Shown here piece after piece: positions 50,777 through 58,735 of a stretch of 64,000 bases of DNA. The stretch's first letter is position 1. The number at the start of each line of letters is the position of its first letter. Under the pieces are notes generated by a model. That model was not told the DNA's origin. It did no database searches and was given only the letters and a program-made list of their open reading frames with translations. Origin of the DNA: JAFDCJ01 sp964527835 (GTDB lineage Bacteria; Desulfobacterota; Desulfobacteria; Desulfobacterales; JAFDCJ01); contig CAZGNV010000017.1 in the NCBI GenBank assembly GCA_964527835.1, positions 9,118 to 73,117 of the forward strand, in the 5' to 3' direction. The translations under genes and the position numbers were made by a program.

Positions 50777-51925
50777 ATGGCTGTCTCGCAAAAATCAAAT
50801 ATATTCGACCAGGTAAGCATTGCCGCTCAGATCATCGATGGCTCCATCCAAATCGATTCTGTCGATGAATTCGATAACATCCTCAAACTGTTTCCCACTG
50901 ATCCGGCCCTGTTGCGCACCCATGGGGACCTGTTGGTGAAGAAAAATTTGCTGGACGCCGCGGTTGAATCCTACCGCAAAGCCGCCGGGCTTTTCATCGA
51001 TGCCGGGATGACCCTGCAGGCCATTGTGGCCAAAAGCCTGCAATGGAACATCAAATCACCTGCAGACACATCTGAAATCAGGCTTTTTTTTTCCACTTTC
51101 AAAAAAGTCGGGACCCGACAAACCCCCGTGGAGACTTTTCTCAAAAGGCTGTCGTATCCAGCGCTGACCGGCATCCTGTACCCCCTGGTCAAGGTGCGCC
51201 TGCCGGCCGGACGGGTAGTGATAAAAGCCGGTGACAATGAAGAAGACCTTTTTTTTATCGTCTCCGGAACCTTGAGGTCCACCACCTATCAGCCGGTGAT
51301 AAAAGAGGGGCAGACCGTGTACACCAAGGCCACCGTCAACCTGACCGCCGATTCTTTTTTTGGTGAGATTTACCCCTTCGAAGACAAACAACGCAGTCAA
51401 TCCTATATTGAGGCCATCACCCAGACCGAGCTGATCAAGTTGTCGAAAATCAACCTGATGAAAATCTGCGTCAGCACCCCCGAGGTGGAATACGCCCTGG
51501 CGGACCTGTATGCAGCGCGTCTGTTCTCCGGTGCTGACCAGCATTTTTCCCGCCAGCGGGTGGGAAGCCGGCAGCAGCTTCCCATCCGGGTGCATTTGCA
51601 GATCCATGCCGGCGACGCCGCTTCCCCGCCCCTGGAGTTGAAGGGATATTCCCGGGACATCTCGATTGGAGGCATCTGCGTGGTCCTGGATTCTGATTTC
51701 GAGCGCTTTGACTCATTCAACCGCTACGTTCGGGAGGCTGGCGTGAAAATCGCCTTTCCCAGTGAAGATTTGACCCTGAATGTTGAGGGCACCGTGGTCT
51801 GGAGTCGGGAAATTGAATTGGATAAAAGCAAGGCCACGGCGCTGGGCATCCAGTTCCAGGACATGGCGCCAAAGTCCCGCGGCATGCTGCTTGGATTTGC
51901 AAACCACGTGGGCGCTGCCCAATGA
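50777..51925 (+). CDS. Cyclic-nucleotide-binding plus PilZ domain protein
   Basis: The protein (382 residues from ATG 50777; ATG 50753 also in frame) has a helical N-terminus, a cyclic-nucleotide-binding-like domain (about 125-245, KVRLPAGRVVIKAGDNEEDLFFIVSG) and a PilZ domain (about 265-375, with RQQLPIRVHLQI and DISIGGICVVLD). PilZ domains bind c-di-GMP. The combination suggests integration of two nucleotide signals, though ligand-binding residues cannot be confirmed. A second PilZ gene follows. Confidence 0.85.
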   Translation: MAVSQKSNIFDQVSIAAQIIDGSIQIDSVDEFDNILKLFPTDPALLRTHGDLLVKKNLLDAAVESYRKAAGLFIDAGMTLQAIVAKSLQWNIKSPADTSEIRLFFSTFKKVGTRQTPVETFLKRLSYPALTGILYPLVKVRLPAGRVVIKAGDNEEDLFFIVSGTLRSTTYQPVIKEGQTVYTKATVNLTADSFFGEIYPFEDKQRSQSYIEAITQTELIKLSKINLMKICVSTPEVEYALADLYAARLFSGADQHFSRQRVGSRQQLPIRVHLQIHAGDAASPPLELKGYSRDISIGGICVVLDSDFERFDSFNRYVREAGVKIAFPSEDLTLNVEGTVVWSREIELDKSKATALGIQFQDMAPKSRGMLLGFANHVGAAQ

Positions 51926-51979
51926 AATTGATGGTTTGCAAAGTGCAATCGGTACCGGAAACCAAAAAAGGAGTTTTGT

Positions 51980-52294
51980 ATGGCACATTCAAACGTCTTG
52001 CCGCAAAAAGAAGAAGCGCACTACCAGCGCAAGGATTCGCGAAAATATTTCGTGAAAAACCAGTTGCTGACGGCCAAATGCGAAACCATCGATGACGTTT
52101 TCAGCGTCTCGGTGCAGGACGTCAGCCCCAGCGGTGCCTTTATTTACACCAAACGCAAGCTTCGGATGAGGCAGGAGATCGCCTTGACCATCAAACTGCC
52201 GAATGCTGAGGAGTTTCTGCGGGCCACCGGCGAGGTGGTTCGCATCTCTGCCGAAGGAATCGGAGTGGAGTTTAAAATCATCTTCAACGACTGA
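51980..52294 (+). CDS. PilZ-domain protein
   Basis: The 104-residue protein is a single PilZ domain with the c-di-GMP motif QRKDSRKY at the N-terminus and DVSPSGAFIY in the first barrel. AAAGGAG precedes the ATG. It lies 54 bases after the cyclic-nucleotide-binding/PilZ gene and is probably co-transcribed. Confidence 0.88.
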   Translation: MAHSNVLPQKEEAHYQRKDSRKYFVKNQLLTAKCETIDDVFSVSVQDVSPSGAFIYTKRKLRMRQEIALTIKLPNAEEFLRATGEVVRISAEGIGVEFKIIFND

Positions 52295-52329
52295 AGGCAC
52301 TGTTCCAGCCTGCCGGCCACCGCCGCGGA

Positions 52330-52761
52330 TCAGCCGCATTGCGGTGCGGCCTGTTTTTCAAGGCGCTGTTTTAACCAGTCCGGCAGCGCTGTTTTCTCGA
52401 AACTGTCCATGTCCATGCAGACCGTCACATTGTGCCCCACAATGCGCGCATCACTTTCCCCTTTTTTGAACACCCGATAGCCGAACCGGATGGAGGTGCG
52501 TCCGATGTGCTGCACGCAGACTTCAATCTCAATATCATCGCCGTAGCTGAACGGCCGGCTGAAATCCGCTTCCAGGTGAACGGTGGGAAGCCCCAGGCGG
52601 TGTTTTTCGACCACGGCATGATACTCAATGCCCAGCTGCGCAGCGAAAAATTCCTCCAGGGCCACGTGGAAATAATGCATAAAGCGCGGGTAGTAGACAA
52701 TGCCGGCGCGGTCGATGTCACCGAACCGGATTTTGAGAAGCGATCGAAAGGGTTGTTTCAT
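52330..52761 (-). CDS. Acyl-CoA thioesterase, 4-hydroxybenzoyl-CoA thioesterase family
   Basis: The 143-residue hot-dog-fold protein has the catalytic segment FGDIDRAGIVYYPRF with the Asp used by the 4-hydroxybenzoyl-CoA thioesterase group, and HLEADFSRPFSYGDDIEI later. The start overlaps the 3' end of the AOR gene by 44 bases, so it is the last gene of that operon. It may release free acids produced with the aldehyde oxidoreductase. Confidence 0.88.
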   Translation of the reverse strand: MKQPFRSLLKIRFGDIDRAGIVYYPRFMHYFHVALEEFFAAQLGIEYHAVVEKHRLGLPTVHLEADFSRPFSYGDDIEIEVCVQHIGRTSIRFGYRVFKKGESDARIVGHNVTVCMDMDSFEKTALPDWLKQRLEKQAAPQCG

Positions 52762-54586
52762 CAATTTTCACCCATTTGGGGGGGGGATTGCCCCGCTCAT
52801 CCCAGCCCTTAAGCTTATAGTACTCTTTTACCATGCGGTCCACCGGAACCACCTGGCCCTTTGAGGCCCCCTCTTCCAGCGGTTCATGGGTGAATCGCCG
52901 CGGCAGGGTGTCCTCGGCGGCGGTCACTCCGAAATCGATGTTCATTCGGCGGTCCCGCTCGATCACCCCGTTTAAAGCTTCATTAATCTTTTCGGGGGTG
53001 AAATTCAAACCTGTCCCGGCGGTCAGCAGGCGGGAGGCGAAATCAAAATCGAGAATGTCCATGCTCAAACCGATGTTCTTGCACATGGTCAGGCAATCGG
53101 TCAGCAGGGCCTGCCGCTCGGTATGCTCCACCAGCACCGCCTTGCCTTTATCGGCCAGCCGGTCGGCAATCTCTCGGATGCCCCAGCGTTTTTCCGCCTC
53201 GTCGTAGCGTTCGGTCAGTTCAAAAAAAGGTTCCGCCCGCAAGTGGTCGCCACCCCGGGAAGCAATGGCATAGGTCAACCCGAAAGCCTTGATGCCGCGC
53301 GGATCGCCGCAGATCATATCCAGGCCCTTGACATGAAAGGCATATTCATCGCTGCCCTTGCCGTAACGCGCGGCCAGGCTGCGGGTGCCTTCGGCAAAGG
53401 CATCTCCGATGCCCTCGCGCCGCACGATCATCCCCAGCAGTTTTTCGATGGTCTGCCGATTGCCCCAGCTGAAATCAAGCCCGTCAAAATCATCCTTGTT
53501 CAACAATCCTCGCTGGACGCATTCCATGGCCCAACCGATGGTCTCACCGGAGCTGAGCGAATCCATCCCCATGCGGTTGAGAAAGGATGTCATTTTCAGG
53601 GCAAATGCTAAATCATCATTGCCGATTCTGGAGGTATAGCTGCAAAGGGTTTCAAACTCCGGCCCTTCGCCCTCGGTCTCGGGGGTGATGTAGTAGCGGG
53701 AGCAATGCACATTGCAGTTAAAGCAGGATTTGTTCTTGACCTTGTACTGCTCGGCCAGGCGCTCTCCGCTGACGCGGTCCACATAACTGCACAATCCTTT
53801 TTGAAAATGATTGGTGGGTAAAATCCCGATGCCGTTCAAGGCCTTCATCAGCAGGGTGGACCCCAGAGCGTTGCGCTTTGCATATTCCGGGTGGGCCATG
53901 ATGCGCTGATCCAGTTGCCGGCAAAGCTCGAGAAATCCGGGAGGATCCGCCAGACTCACGGTGCCGGTGCCCCTTACGACCACGGCTTTGAGCTGCTTGG
54001 CCCCGAAAAGGCATCCCATGCCGGTGCGGCCGCACATGCGCGAATTGTTGCAGGCCACGGTGGCATACTTGATCAGGTTTTCCCCGGCCGGCCCGATGGC
54101 GGCGATCTGAAGCGCATTGTCATTGAGTTCCTCGCGGATCGCGGCGGTGGTCTGCCAGATGTCCTGCCCCCACAGGTGAGAGGCATCCCGGATTTCAACG
54201 TAATCGTCGGCAATCAAAAGATAGCAGGGTTTTTGGCTGCGCCCGCTCATCACGATCTGATCATAGCCCGCCTGTTTGATTTGCGGGCCGAAAAACCCGC
54301 CGGCCGCCGAATCGCCGAGAATCCCCGTCAACGGAGATTTTCCGGAAATCGTCATGTAGGCCGAGGCCGACAGCAGCGACCCGGTCAGCGGACCGACGCC
54401 GATGAGCAGCAGGTTTTGCGGTGCAAGCGGATCCACGTCGCGCGGCAGCTCATCGTGCAGCAACGTTGAATTGAGACCCCGCCCGCCGATGACGGCGCCC
54501 ATCAACGCCGGATCTGTTTTTTCCCGCCGGCTCTGCCCGGTGGTCAGATCCACCCTGAGAATGTGCCCGCCGTATCCATGCAGCAT
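52718..54586 (-). CDS. aor: Tungsten-dependent aldehyde:ferredoxin oxidoreductase
   Basis: The 622-residue protein matches AOR in length and motifs. The [4Fe-4S] ligands are Cys288, Cys291 and Cys295 (SCFNCNVHC) plus Cys498 or 502 (DCLTMCKN). N-terminal AOR features include GGRGLNSTLLHDELP and GDSAAGGFFGPQIK, and EFETLCSY is also seen. The enzyme interconverts aldehydes and carboxylates with ferredoxin, using a tungstopterin. Its ferredoxin-like subunit is encoded just upstream with a TGATG overlap, implying a complex. Confidence 0.93.
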   Translation of the reverse strand: MLHGYGGHILRVDLTTGQSRREKTDPALMGAVIGGRGLNSTLLHDELPRDVDPLAPQNLLLIGVGPLTGSLLSASAYMTISGKSPLTGILGDSAAGGFFGPQIKQAGYDQIVMSGRSQKPCYLLIADDYVEIRDASHLWGQDIWQTTAAIREELNDNALQIAAIGPAGENLIKYATVACNNSRMCGRTGMGCLFGAKQLKAVVVRGTGTVSLADPPGFLELCRQLDQRIMAHPEYAKRNALGSTLLMKALNGIGILPTNHFQKGLCSYVDRVSGERLAEQYKVKNKSCFNCNVHCSRYYITPETEGEGPEFETLCSYTSRIGNDDLAFALKMTSFLNRMGMDSLSSGETIGWAMECVQRGLLNKDDFDGLDFSWGNRQTIEKLLGMIVRREGIGDAFAEGTRSLAARYGKGSDEYAFHVKGLDMICGDPRGIKAFGLTYAIASRGGDHLRAEPFFELTERYDEAEKRWGIREIADRLADKGKAVLVEHTERQALLTDCLTMCKNIGLSMDILDFDFASRLLTAGTGLNFTPEKINEALNGVIERDRRMNIDFGVTAAEDTLPRRFTHEPLEEGASKGQVVPVDRMVKEYYKLKGWDERGNPPPKWVKIDETTLSIASQNPVR

Positions 54587-55107
54587 CAGCCCCTCCTTTC
54601 AGCAGCCCATTGCTCCCTCAGATCCTGCGCCGATGCAAGCGCGTAGCGCAGCCGCTTTTCTTCCGCGCTGAGATTACGGCTGCCTTTCTTAAATTCCTTC
54701 AGGCTGACCTCGCCAGCGGCACCCGGTTGGTAATGAATCGCGCCCGGGGTGCAGGCCTTCACACAGCGCGGATCTCCGCCGCACAGGTCACAGACCCGGG
54801 GAATTTCGGCATACAACTCGATGGCGCCGACGGGGCACATGGTTTCACAAACACCGCAGGCCGTGCACAGCGTCGGCGAGACGACCACTTGGCCCAGGTC
54901 TCCGACTTCAATGGCATTTTCCGGACATTTGGTGCAGTACCGCTCCCGGCACTGCTGACAGACCACCGGGAAGTCGATCCCAAGGTTTTCGATTTTCACC
55001 ACTTTGATGCGCGCCGCGCTGCGGCCGATCCTGCCGGAATGAAAAAACGTGCAGTTGACCTCGCAGCGGCAGCAACCGGAACATTTGGCAAGCTCGAGGG
55101 TGATCAT
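54586..55107 (-). CDS. Four-cluster-type ferredoxin subunit for the AOR
   Basis: The 173-residue protein has multiple cysteine motifs of the HycB/DmsB type: CSGCCRCEVNC, CQQCRERYCTKC, CTACGVCETMC and CDLCGGDPRCVKAC. It should carry three or four [4Fe-4S] clusters and shuttle electrons to or from the AOR. Its start overlaps the TIGR04076 stop (ATGA) and its stop overlaps the AOR start, so all three genes are translationally coupled. Confidence 0.92.
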   Translation of the reverse strand: MITLELAKCSGCCRCEVNCTFFHSGRIGRSAARIKVVKIENLGIDFPVVCQQCRERYCTKCPENAIEVGDLGQVVVSPTLCTACGVCETMCPVGAIELYAEIPRVCDLCGGDPRCVKACTPGAIHYQPGAAGEVSLKEFKKGSRNLSAEEKRLRYALASAQDLREQWAAERRG

Positions 55108-55382
55108 GACTCCACCAGCCTTTCGATGCGATAATGGACCCCACCCTTGGGGTCCGGACAAACGAACACCTGGCCGGATTTGCCGGTCCAGTCGCCTTTT
55201 TGCGGCTCAACGCGCTGCAGCAGCGGGAAAATCGGCATCATGCTCTGCAGGGCCCACATGCAGATATGCTTGCCCTGGGGAATGATGATCCTGCCGCCGT
55301 CGAGCATGAAGCTGTCGCCCACCAGAACGGGCTGGTTGCAATAGCCGTCGATTCTTTCCACCGTCACTTTCAGTTTATACAT
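55104..55382 (-). CDS. TIGR04076-family protein
   Basis: The 92-residue protein (LKVTVERIDGYCNQPVLVGD, then GKHICMWALQSMMPIF and FVCPDPKGGVHYRIERL) fits the small TIGR04076 family. It is the first gene of the AOR operon. The same domain occurs, apparently twice, in the island protein at 23473-24450. The function is unknown, but the link to Fe-S oxidoreductases is consistent in both places. Confidence 0.8.
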   Translation of the reverse strand: MYKLKVTVERIDGYCNQPVLVGDSFMLDGGRIIIPQGKHICMWALQSMMPIFPLLQRVEPQKGDWTGKSGQVFVCPDPKGGVHYRIERLVES

Positions 55383-55435
55383 TCCTGCTGACCTCGATGT
55401 CTTCAGTACGCTGCATCATAAAAAAACATTAAAGA

Positions 55436-55470
55436 ATTCTGGCCCAGCAGACCAGGTTTTCAAGAATGAA
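55436..55470. repeat. Short interspersed repeat, second copy at 58692-58727
   Basis: CTGGCCCAGCAGACCAGG plus TTTTCAAG(A/G)ATGAA is closely matched by CTGGCCCAAAGAACCAGG plus the same tail at 58692-58727. Each contains a small CTGG/CCAG dyad. The rest of this 333-base gap (55383-55715) carries the gntR promoter at 55601. Confidence 0.5.
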
Positions 55471-55600
55471 AAAAACGGTGGTAACGTAGCCTGAAACTGA
55501 TTGTATGTCAAGTGTATTTTTTTAGCATGGCAATAGCATGCAAATAATTTTCTATAGATAAATTAGTTGGTTATAAGCTTTATCGCTGAAAAACTTCGAC

Positions 55601-55629
55601 TTGACAAGCCGGCGCCATTGTACTACAAA
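55601..55629 (+). promoter_or_regulatory. Promoter for the gntR gene
   Basis: TTGACA (55601-55606) and TACAAA (55624-55629) are separated by 17 bases, about 87 bases ahead of the chosen GntR start codon. This is the best sigma-70-type pair in the gap. Confidence 0.55.
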
Positions 55630-55715
55630 AACAAGGCTTGGAGGCCATCGTCGGCGGAGGCTTCCGAGGAGTCTTGCGCCCGAACTGCAGGCATATCTCT
55701 TTTTGTGGGTTATTC

Positions 55716-56420
55716 ATGAAAATACTTAAAGCCACCCGACAGGATCCGAACTCCCTGACCCAGCGGGTTTATAAAAACCTGCGTTCGGCAATTATCACCG
55801 GAAAAATTGGGGGCGGCGCCCGGCTGGTGGAATCGACCCTGGCGGCTGACATGCAGGTGAGCAGGACCCCGGTTCGTGAAGCCTTACACCAACTGGCCCT
55901 GGAAGGGCTGCTGTACTCCATTCCCCGGGCCGGCTACATCGTGGAGGAACTGTCAGACGAAGACGTCCAGGATCTGTTCACCACCCGCATGGCCATCGAG
56001 CAGTTGGCGGCCCGCCGGGCCCTTGAAAAAATCACCGCCGATGAGCTTGACCGGCTGCAGCTGAATTTAACGCAGACCGACGAAGCGCTGGCCATGGGCC
56101 GCACGGACAAAATGACACACCTGGACATGGAGTTTCACGGCATCCTGTACAAAGCCACCCGCAGCAAAACCCTCTACCAGATCTGCCGCACCCTGAGCGA
56201 GCATTCGCTGAAATACCGCATGGCGCTGATCCATCTGCCCCAAATCGCCCAGAAAACCCGTGATGGGCATTACCAGATCTTCGAAGCCCTGCGCTCGGGT
56301 GTGCCGGAAAAAGTTGACGATGCCATCGCATCCCACCTGCAGCTTGCCAAGAAGGACATCAAGCGGCTGCTGGAGCAAAAGCGACAGGAGGCGTTTATCA
56401 CCGAAGAACTGGAAATATAA
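55716..56420 (+). CDS. GntR-family regulator, FadR (FCD) subfamily
   Basis: The 234-residue protein has an N-terminal winged helix with the GntR signature (SLTQRVYKNLRSAIITG, ESTLAADMQVSRTPVREAL, LSDEDVQDLF) and a C-terminal all-helical FCD effector domain. ATG 55716 was chosen because the upstream extension lacks a domain. It probably regulates the adjacent Liv importer, and possibly the operators at 4277 and 41883, in response to an acyl-CoA or amino-acid-like effector. Confidence 0.9.
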   Translation: MKILKATRQDPNSLTQRVYKNLRSAIITGKIGGGARLVESTLAADMQVSRTPVREALHQLALEGLLYSIPRAGYIVEELSDEDVQDLFTTRMAIEQLAARRALEKITADELDRLQLNLTQTDEALAMGRTDKMTHLDMEFHGILYKATRSKTLYQICRTLSEHSLKYRMALIHLPQIAQKTRDGHYQIFEALRSGVPEKVDDAIASHLQLAKKDIKRLLEQKRQEAFITEELEI

Positions 56421-56514
56421 GCAAAAGATAAGGTGGGGCCCGGCCCTAGCCGGAAAGGCAAACCGCCATACCCGCCGACAAGCCGCTCATCATTACATTC
56501 AAAAGGAGGGTAAC

Positions 56515-57672
56515 ATGAAAAAGTCAACCATCATCCTGACATCGATGCTGCTGGTGCTTTTGCTGGCTGGATTCGGCTACAGCGCGGATGTGAAAAAAGG
56601 CATCCACGTTGGCAATGCCGGTGCGTTTACCGGGGATGCGGCCGCCCCCTGCATGGAAATTTACAACTCGGCCCAGATTGCGGTCGATGAATGGAATGCC
56701 AAGGGCGGCATCCAGGGCGTCAAGGTCAAACAGATCATGGGCGATGACGCCATGGACCCGGCCCAGGGGGTCAACGTGGCTCATAAATTCGCGGCCGACA
56801 AACTGATGTACGGCGTTGTGGGACCCCCCATGAGCCATATTGCCCAGGCCACGATGAAAATATACGGCGCGGCGGACCTGGCCTGCATTACCACCGCAGC
56901 CTCCAAACCCGATCTCACCGAACAGGGCTACCGACATTTTTTCCGGGTCAACGCCCGCAACGACGCCCACGGCTGGAATTGCGCCCTTTTCATGAAAAAT
57001 TTCCTGCATGCCAAGCGGGTGGCCATTGTCAATGAAAAAACGGCTTACAACGTCAACATGGCCAGGGAAACCATTGCCGGGCTGAAAAAGCTGGGCATCA
57101 CCGATATTCTTCAGGAAACCATTGTCGGCGGCGCCAAGGATTATTCCGCGGTGCTGACCAAGGTGAAGGCCTTCAACCCGGACGTGCTCTTTTTTATCGC
57201 CACCACCGCCCCGGACCAGGCCATCGGCGTCCGCCAGGCCCGGGAGCTCGGCATCAAGGCCGTCTTTTTCGGCACCGAAGGGGCCCGGGACAAAAAGGAT
57301 TTCATCGCGGCAGCCGAAGGCGCGGCCGAAGGGGCCTATGTTTATCATTTCGCCCCCGACATCTACGCCATCCCCGAAGCTGCTGGGTATGTCAAAAAGT
57401 ACGAGAGCACCTACGGCGTGCTCAGCGGTTTCGGCCCGCCGGCCTATGAAGCCATGAACATCCTGCTGACCGCCATCGACCGGGCGGCCGCTGACGGGGA
57501 AATCACCCGCAAAGAAGTTGTGGATCAGCTGCATGCCATCAGCGGCTACAAGGGAATCCTCGGATTTCCCGTCACTTTCGACAAAAAGGGAGACCTGGAG
57601 GGCGGCGCCACCTATTTTTTCAAGGTCGTGGGCAACGATTTCAAACAGGTCGCCGTGATGACTGGCAAGTAA
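56515..57672 (+). CDS. livJ: Liv-type ABC importer periplasmic binding protein
   Basis: The 385-residue protein begins with a signal peptide (MKKSTIILTSMLLVLLLAGFGYSA) and follows the type I periplasmic binding fold of LivJ-like proteins: GAFTGDAAAPCMEIYNSAQIAVDEWN, then VVGPPMSHIAQATMKIY and AFNPDVLFFIATTAPDQ. AAAAGGAGGG precedes ATG 56515. Substrates of this group include branched-chain amino acids, amides and aromatic acids. Confidence 0.93.
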   Translation: MKKSTIILTSMLLVLLLAGFGYSADVKKGIHVGNAGAFTGDAAAPCMEIYNSAQIAVDEWNAKGGIQGVKVKQIMGDDAMDPAQGVNVAHKFAADKLMYGVVGPPMSHIAQATMKIYGAADLACITTAASKPDLTEQGYRHFFRVNARNDAHGWNCALFMKNFLHAKRVAIVNEKTAYNVNMARETIAGLKKLGITDILQETIVGGAKDYSAVLTKVKAFNPDVLFFIATTAPDQAIGVRQARELGIKAVFFGTEGARDKKDFIAAAEGAAEGAYVYHFAPDIYAIPEAAGYVKKYESTYGVLSGFGPPAYEAMNILLTAIDRAAADGEITRKEVVDQLHAISGYKGILGFPVTFDKKGDLEGGATYFFKVVGNDFKQVAVMTGK

Positions 57673-57673
57673 T

Positions 57674-58606
57674 TTGGAACTCTATTTACAACAACTGCCC
57701 CAGCAACTCGTCAACGGGCTGACGCTGGGCGGTGTCTATGCCCTGATTGCCATCGGCTACACCATGGTATACGGCATCCTTGGGATGCTCAACTTCGCCC
57801 ATGGTGAGATTTACATGATCGGCGGCTTTACCGGCTGGTGGGTCCTGCACCTGCTGACCCGCAACAACCAGGTGGTGATGAGTGCCGCCCTGGTCATCTC
57901 CCTGATGATCGTGCTGGCCATGGCCGTCTCGGGGCTGGTGGGCATTTTGACCGAGCGCTTTGCCTACCGGCCCCTGCGCAATGCCCCGCGCATCAACCTG
58001 CTGCTCAGCGCCCTGGGAGTTTCCATTTTTCTGCAAAACCTGGTGCTGACCTACCAGGGAGCCAAGGTGCGGGTTTTTCACATCGCTTCTTTGATTCCCC
58101 AGGACATGCGGGTTTTTCATGTCGGCACCACGGTTTTTTCTTTTATGCGCGTGATGGTCATCAGCGTCACCTTCCTGCTGATGGCGCTGCTTACGGTGGT
58201 CATCAAAAAAACCAAGGTTGGCAAGGCCATGCGCGCCACGGCCCAGGACATCGAGGCAGCCACCTTTATGGGAATCGATGTGGACCGCATCGTGGTGGTC
58301 GTGTTTCTGATCGGCTCGGCTCTGGGGGGGGCGGCCGGCACCCTGGTCGGTCTGCTGTTCACCCAGGTGGACTACTACGTCGGGTTTCAGGCCGGGCTGA
58401 AAGGATTTACCGCCGCCGTGCTGGGCGGTATCGGCAGCATCTACGGAGCCATGCTGGGCGGCATCCTGCTGGGGCTGGCCGAATCCCTGGCGGTCACGTT
58501 TCTGCCCTCGGCGTACAAGGACGTGGTTGCTTTCATGGTTCTGATCATCATCCTCATCATCCGGCCCTGGGGGTTGATGGGGGAGAAAGTGCCGGAAAAA
58601 GTCTAG
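57674..58606 (+). CDS. livH: Liv-type ABC importer permease
   Basis: The 310-residue membrane protein has eight or nine helices and the LivH pattern LVNGLTLGGVYALIAIGYTMVYGI, GMLNFAHGEIYMIGGF and a late AAVLGGIGSIYGAMLGGILLG. It starts at TTG 57674, nearly overlapping the binding-protein stop. It forms one half of the importer pore. Confidence 0.92.
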   Translation: MELYLQQLPQQLVNGLTLGGVYALIAIGYTMVYGILGMLNFAHGEIYMIGGFTGWWVLHLLTRNNQVVMSAALVISLMIVLAMAVSGLVGILTERFAYRPLRNAPRINLLLSALGVSIFLQNLVLTYQGAKVRVFHIASLIPQDMRVFHVGTTVFSFMRVMVISVTFLLMALLTVVIKKTKVGKAMRATAQDIEAATFMGIDVDRIVVVVFLIGSALGGAAGTLVGLLFTQVDYYVGFQAGLKGFTAAVLGGIGSIYGAMLGGILLGLAESLAVTFLPSAYKDVVAFMVLIIILIIRPWGLMGEKVPEKV

Positions 58607-58620
58607 CGAAGTGAGAATTC

Positions 58621-58661
58621 GGAATGCGGAAGGGGGAGGCTGGAAGGCGGAATGCGGAAGG
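58621..58661. repeat. Two direct repeats of GGAATGCGGAAGG
   Basis: GGAATGCGGAAGG occurs at 58621-58633 and 58649-58661, inside a purine-rich stretch between livH and the fused livMG gene. The 55436-type repeat follows directly. Function unknown. Confidence 0.6.
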
Positions 58662-58735
58662 TGGAAAGTAAAATTCTGAAGGCAGAGAAATAATCCTGGC
58701 CCAAAGAACCAGGTTTTCAAGGATGAATTAAGCTT

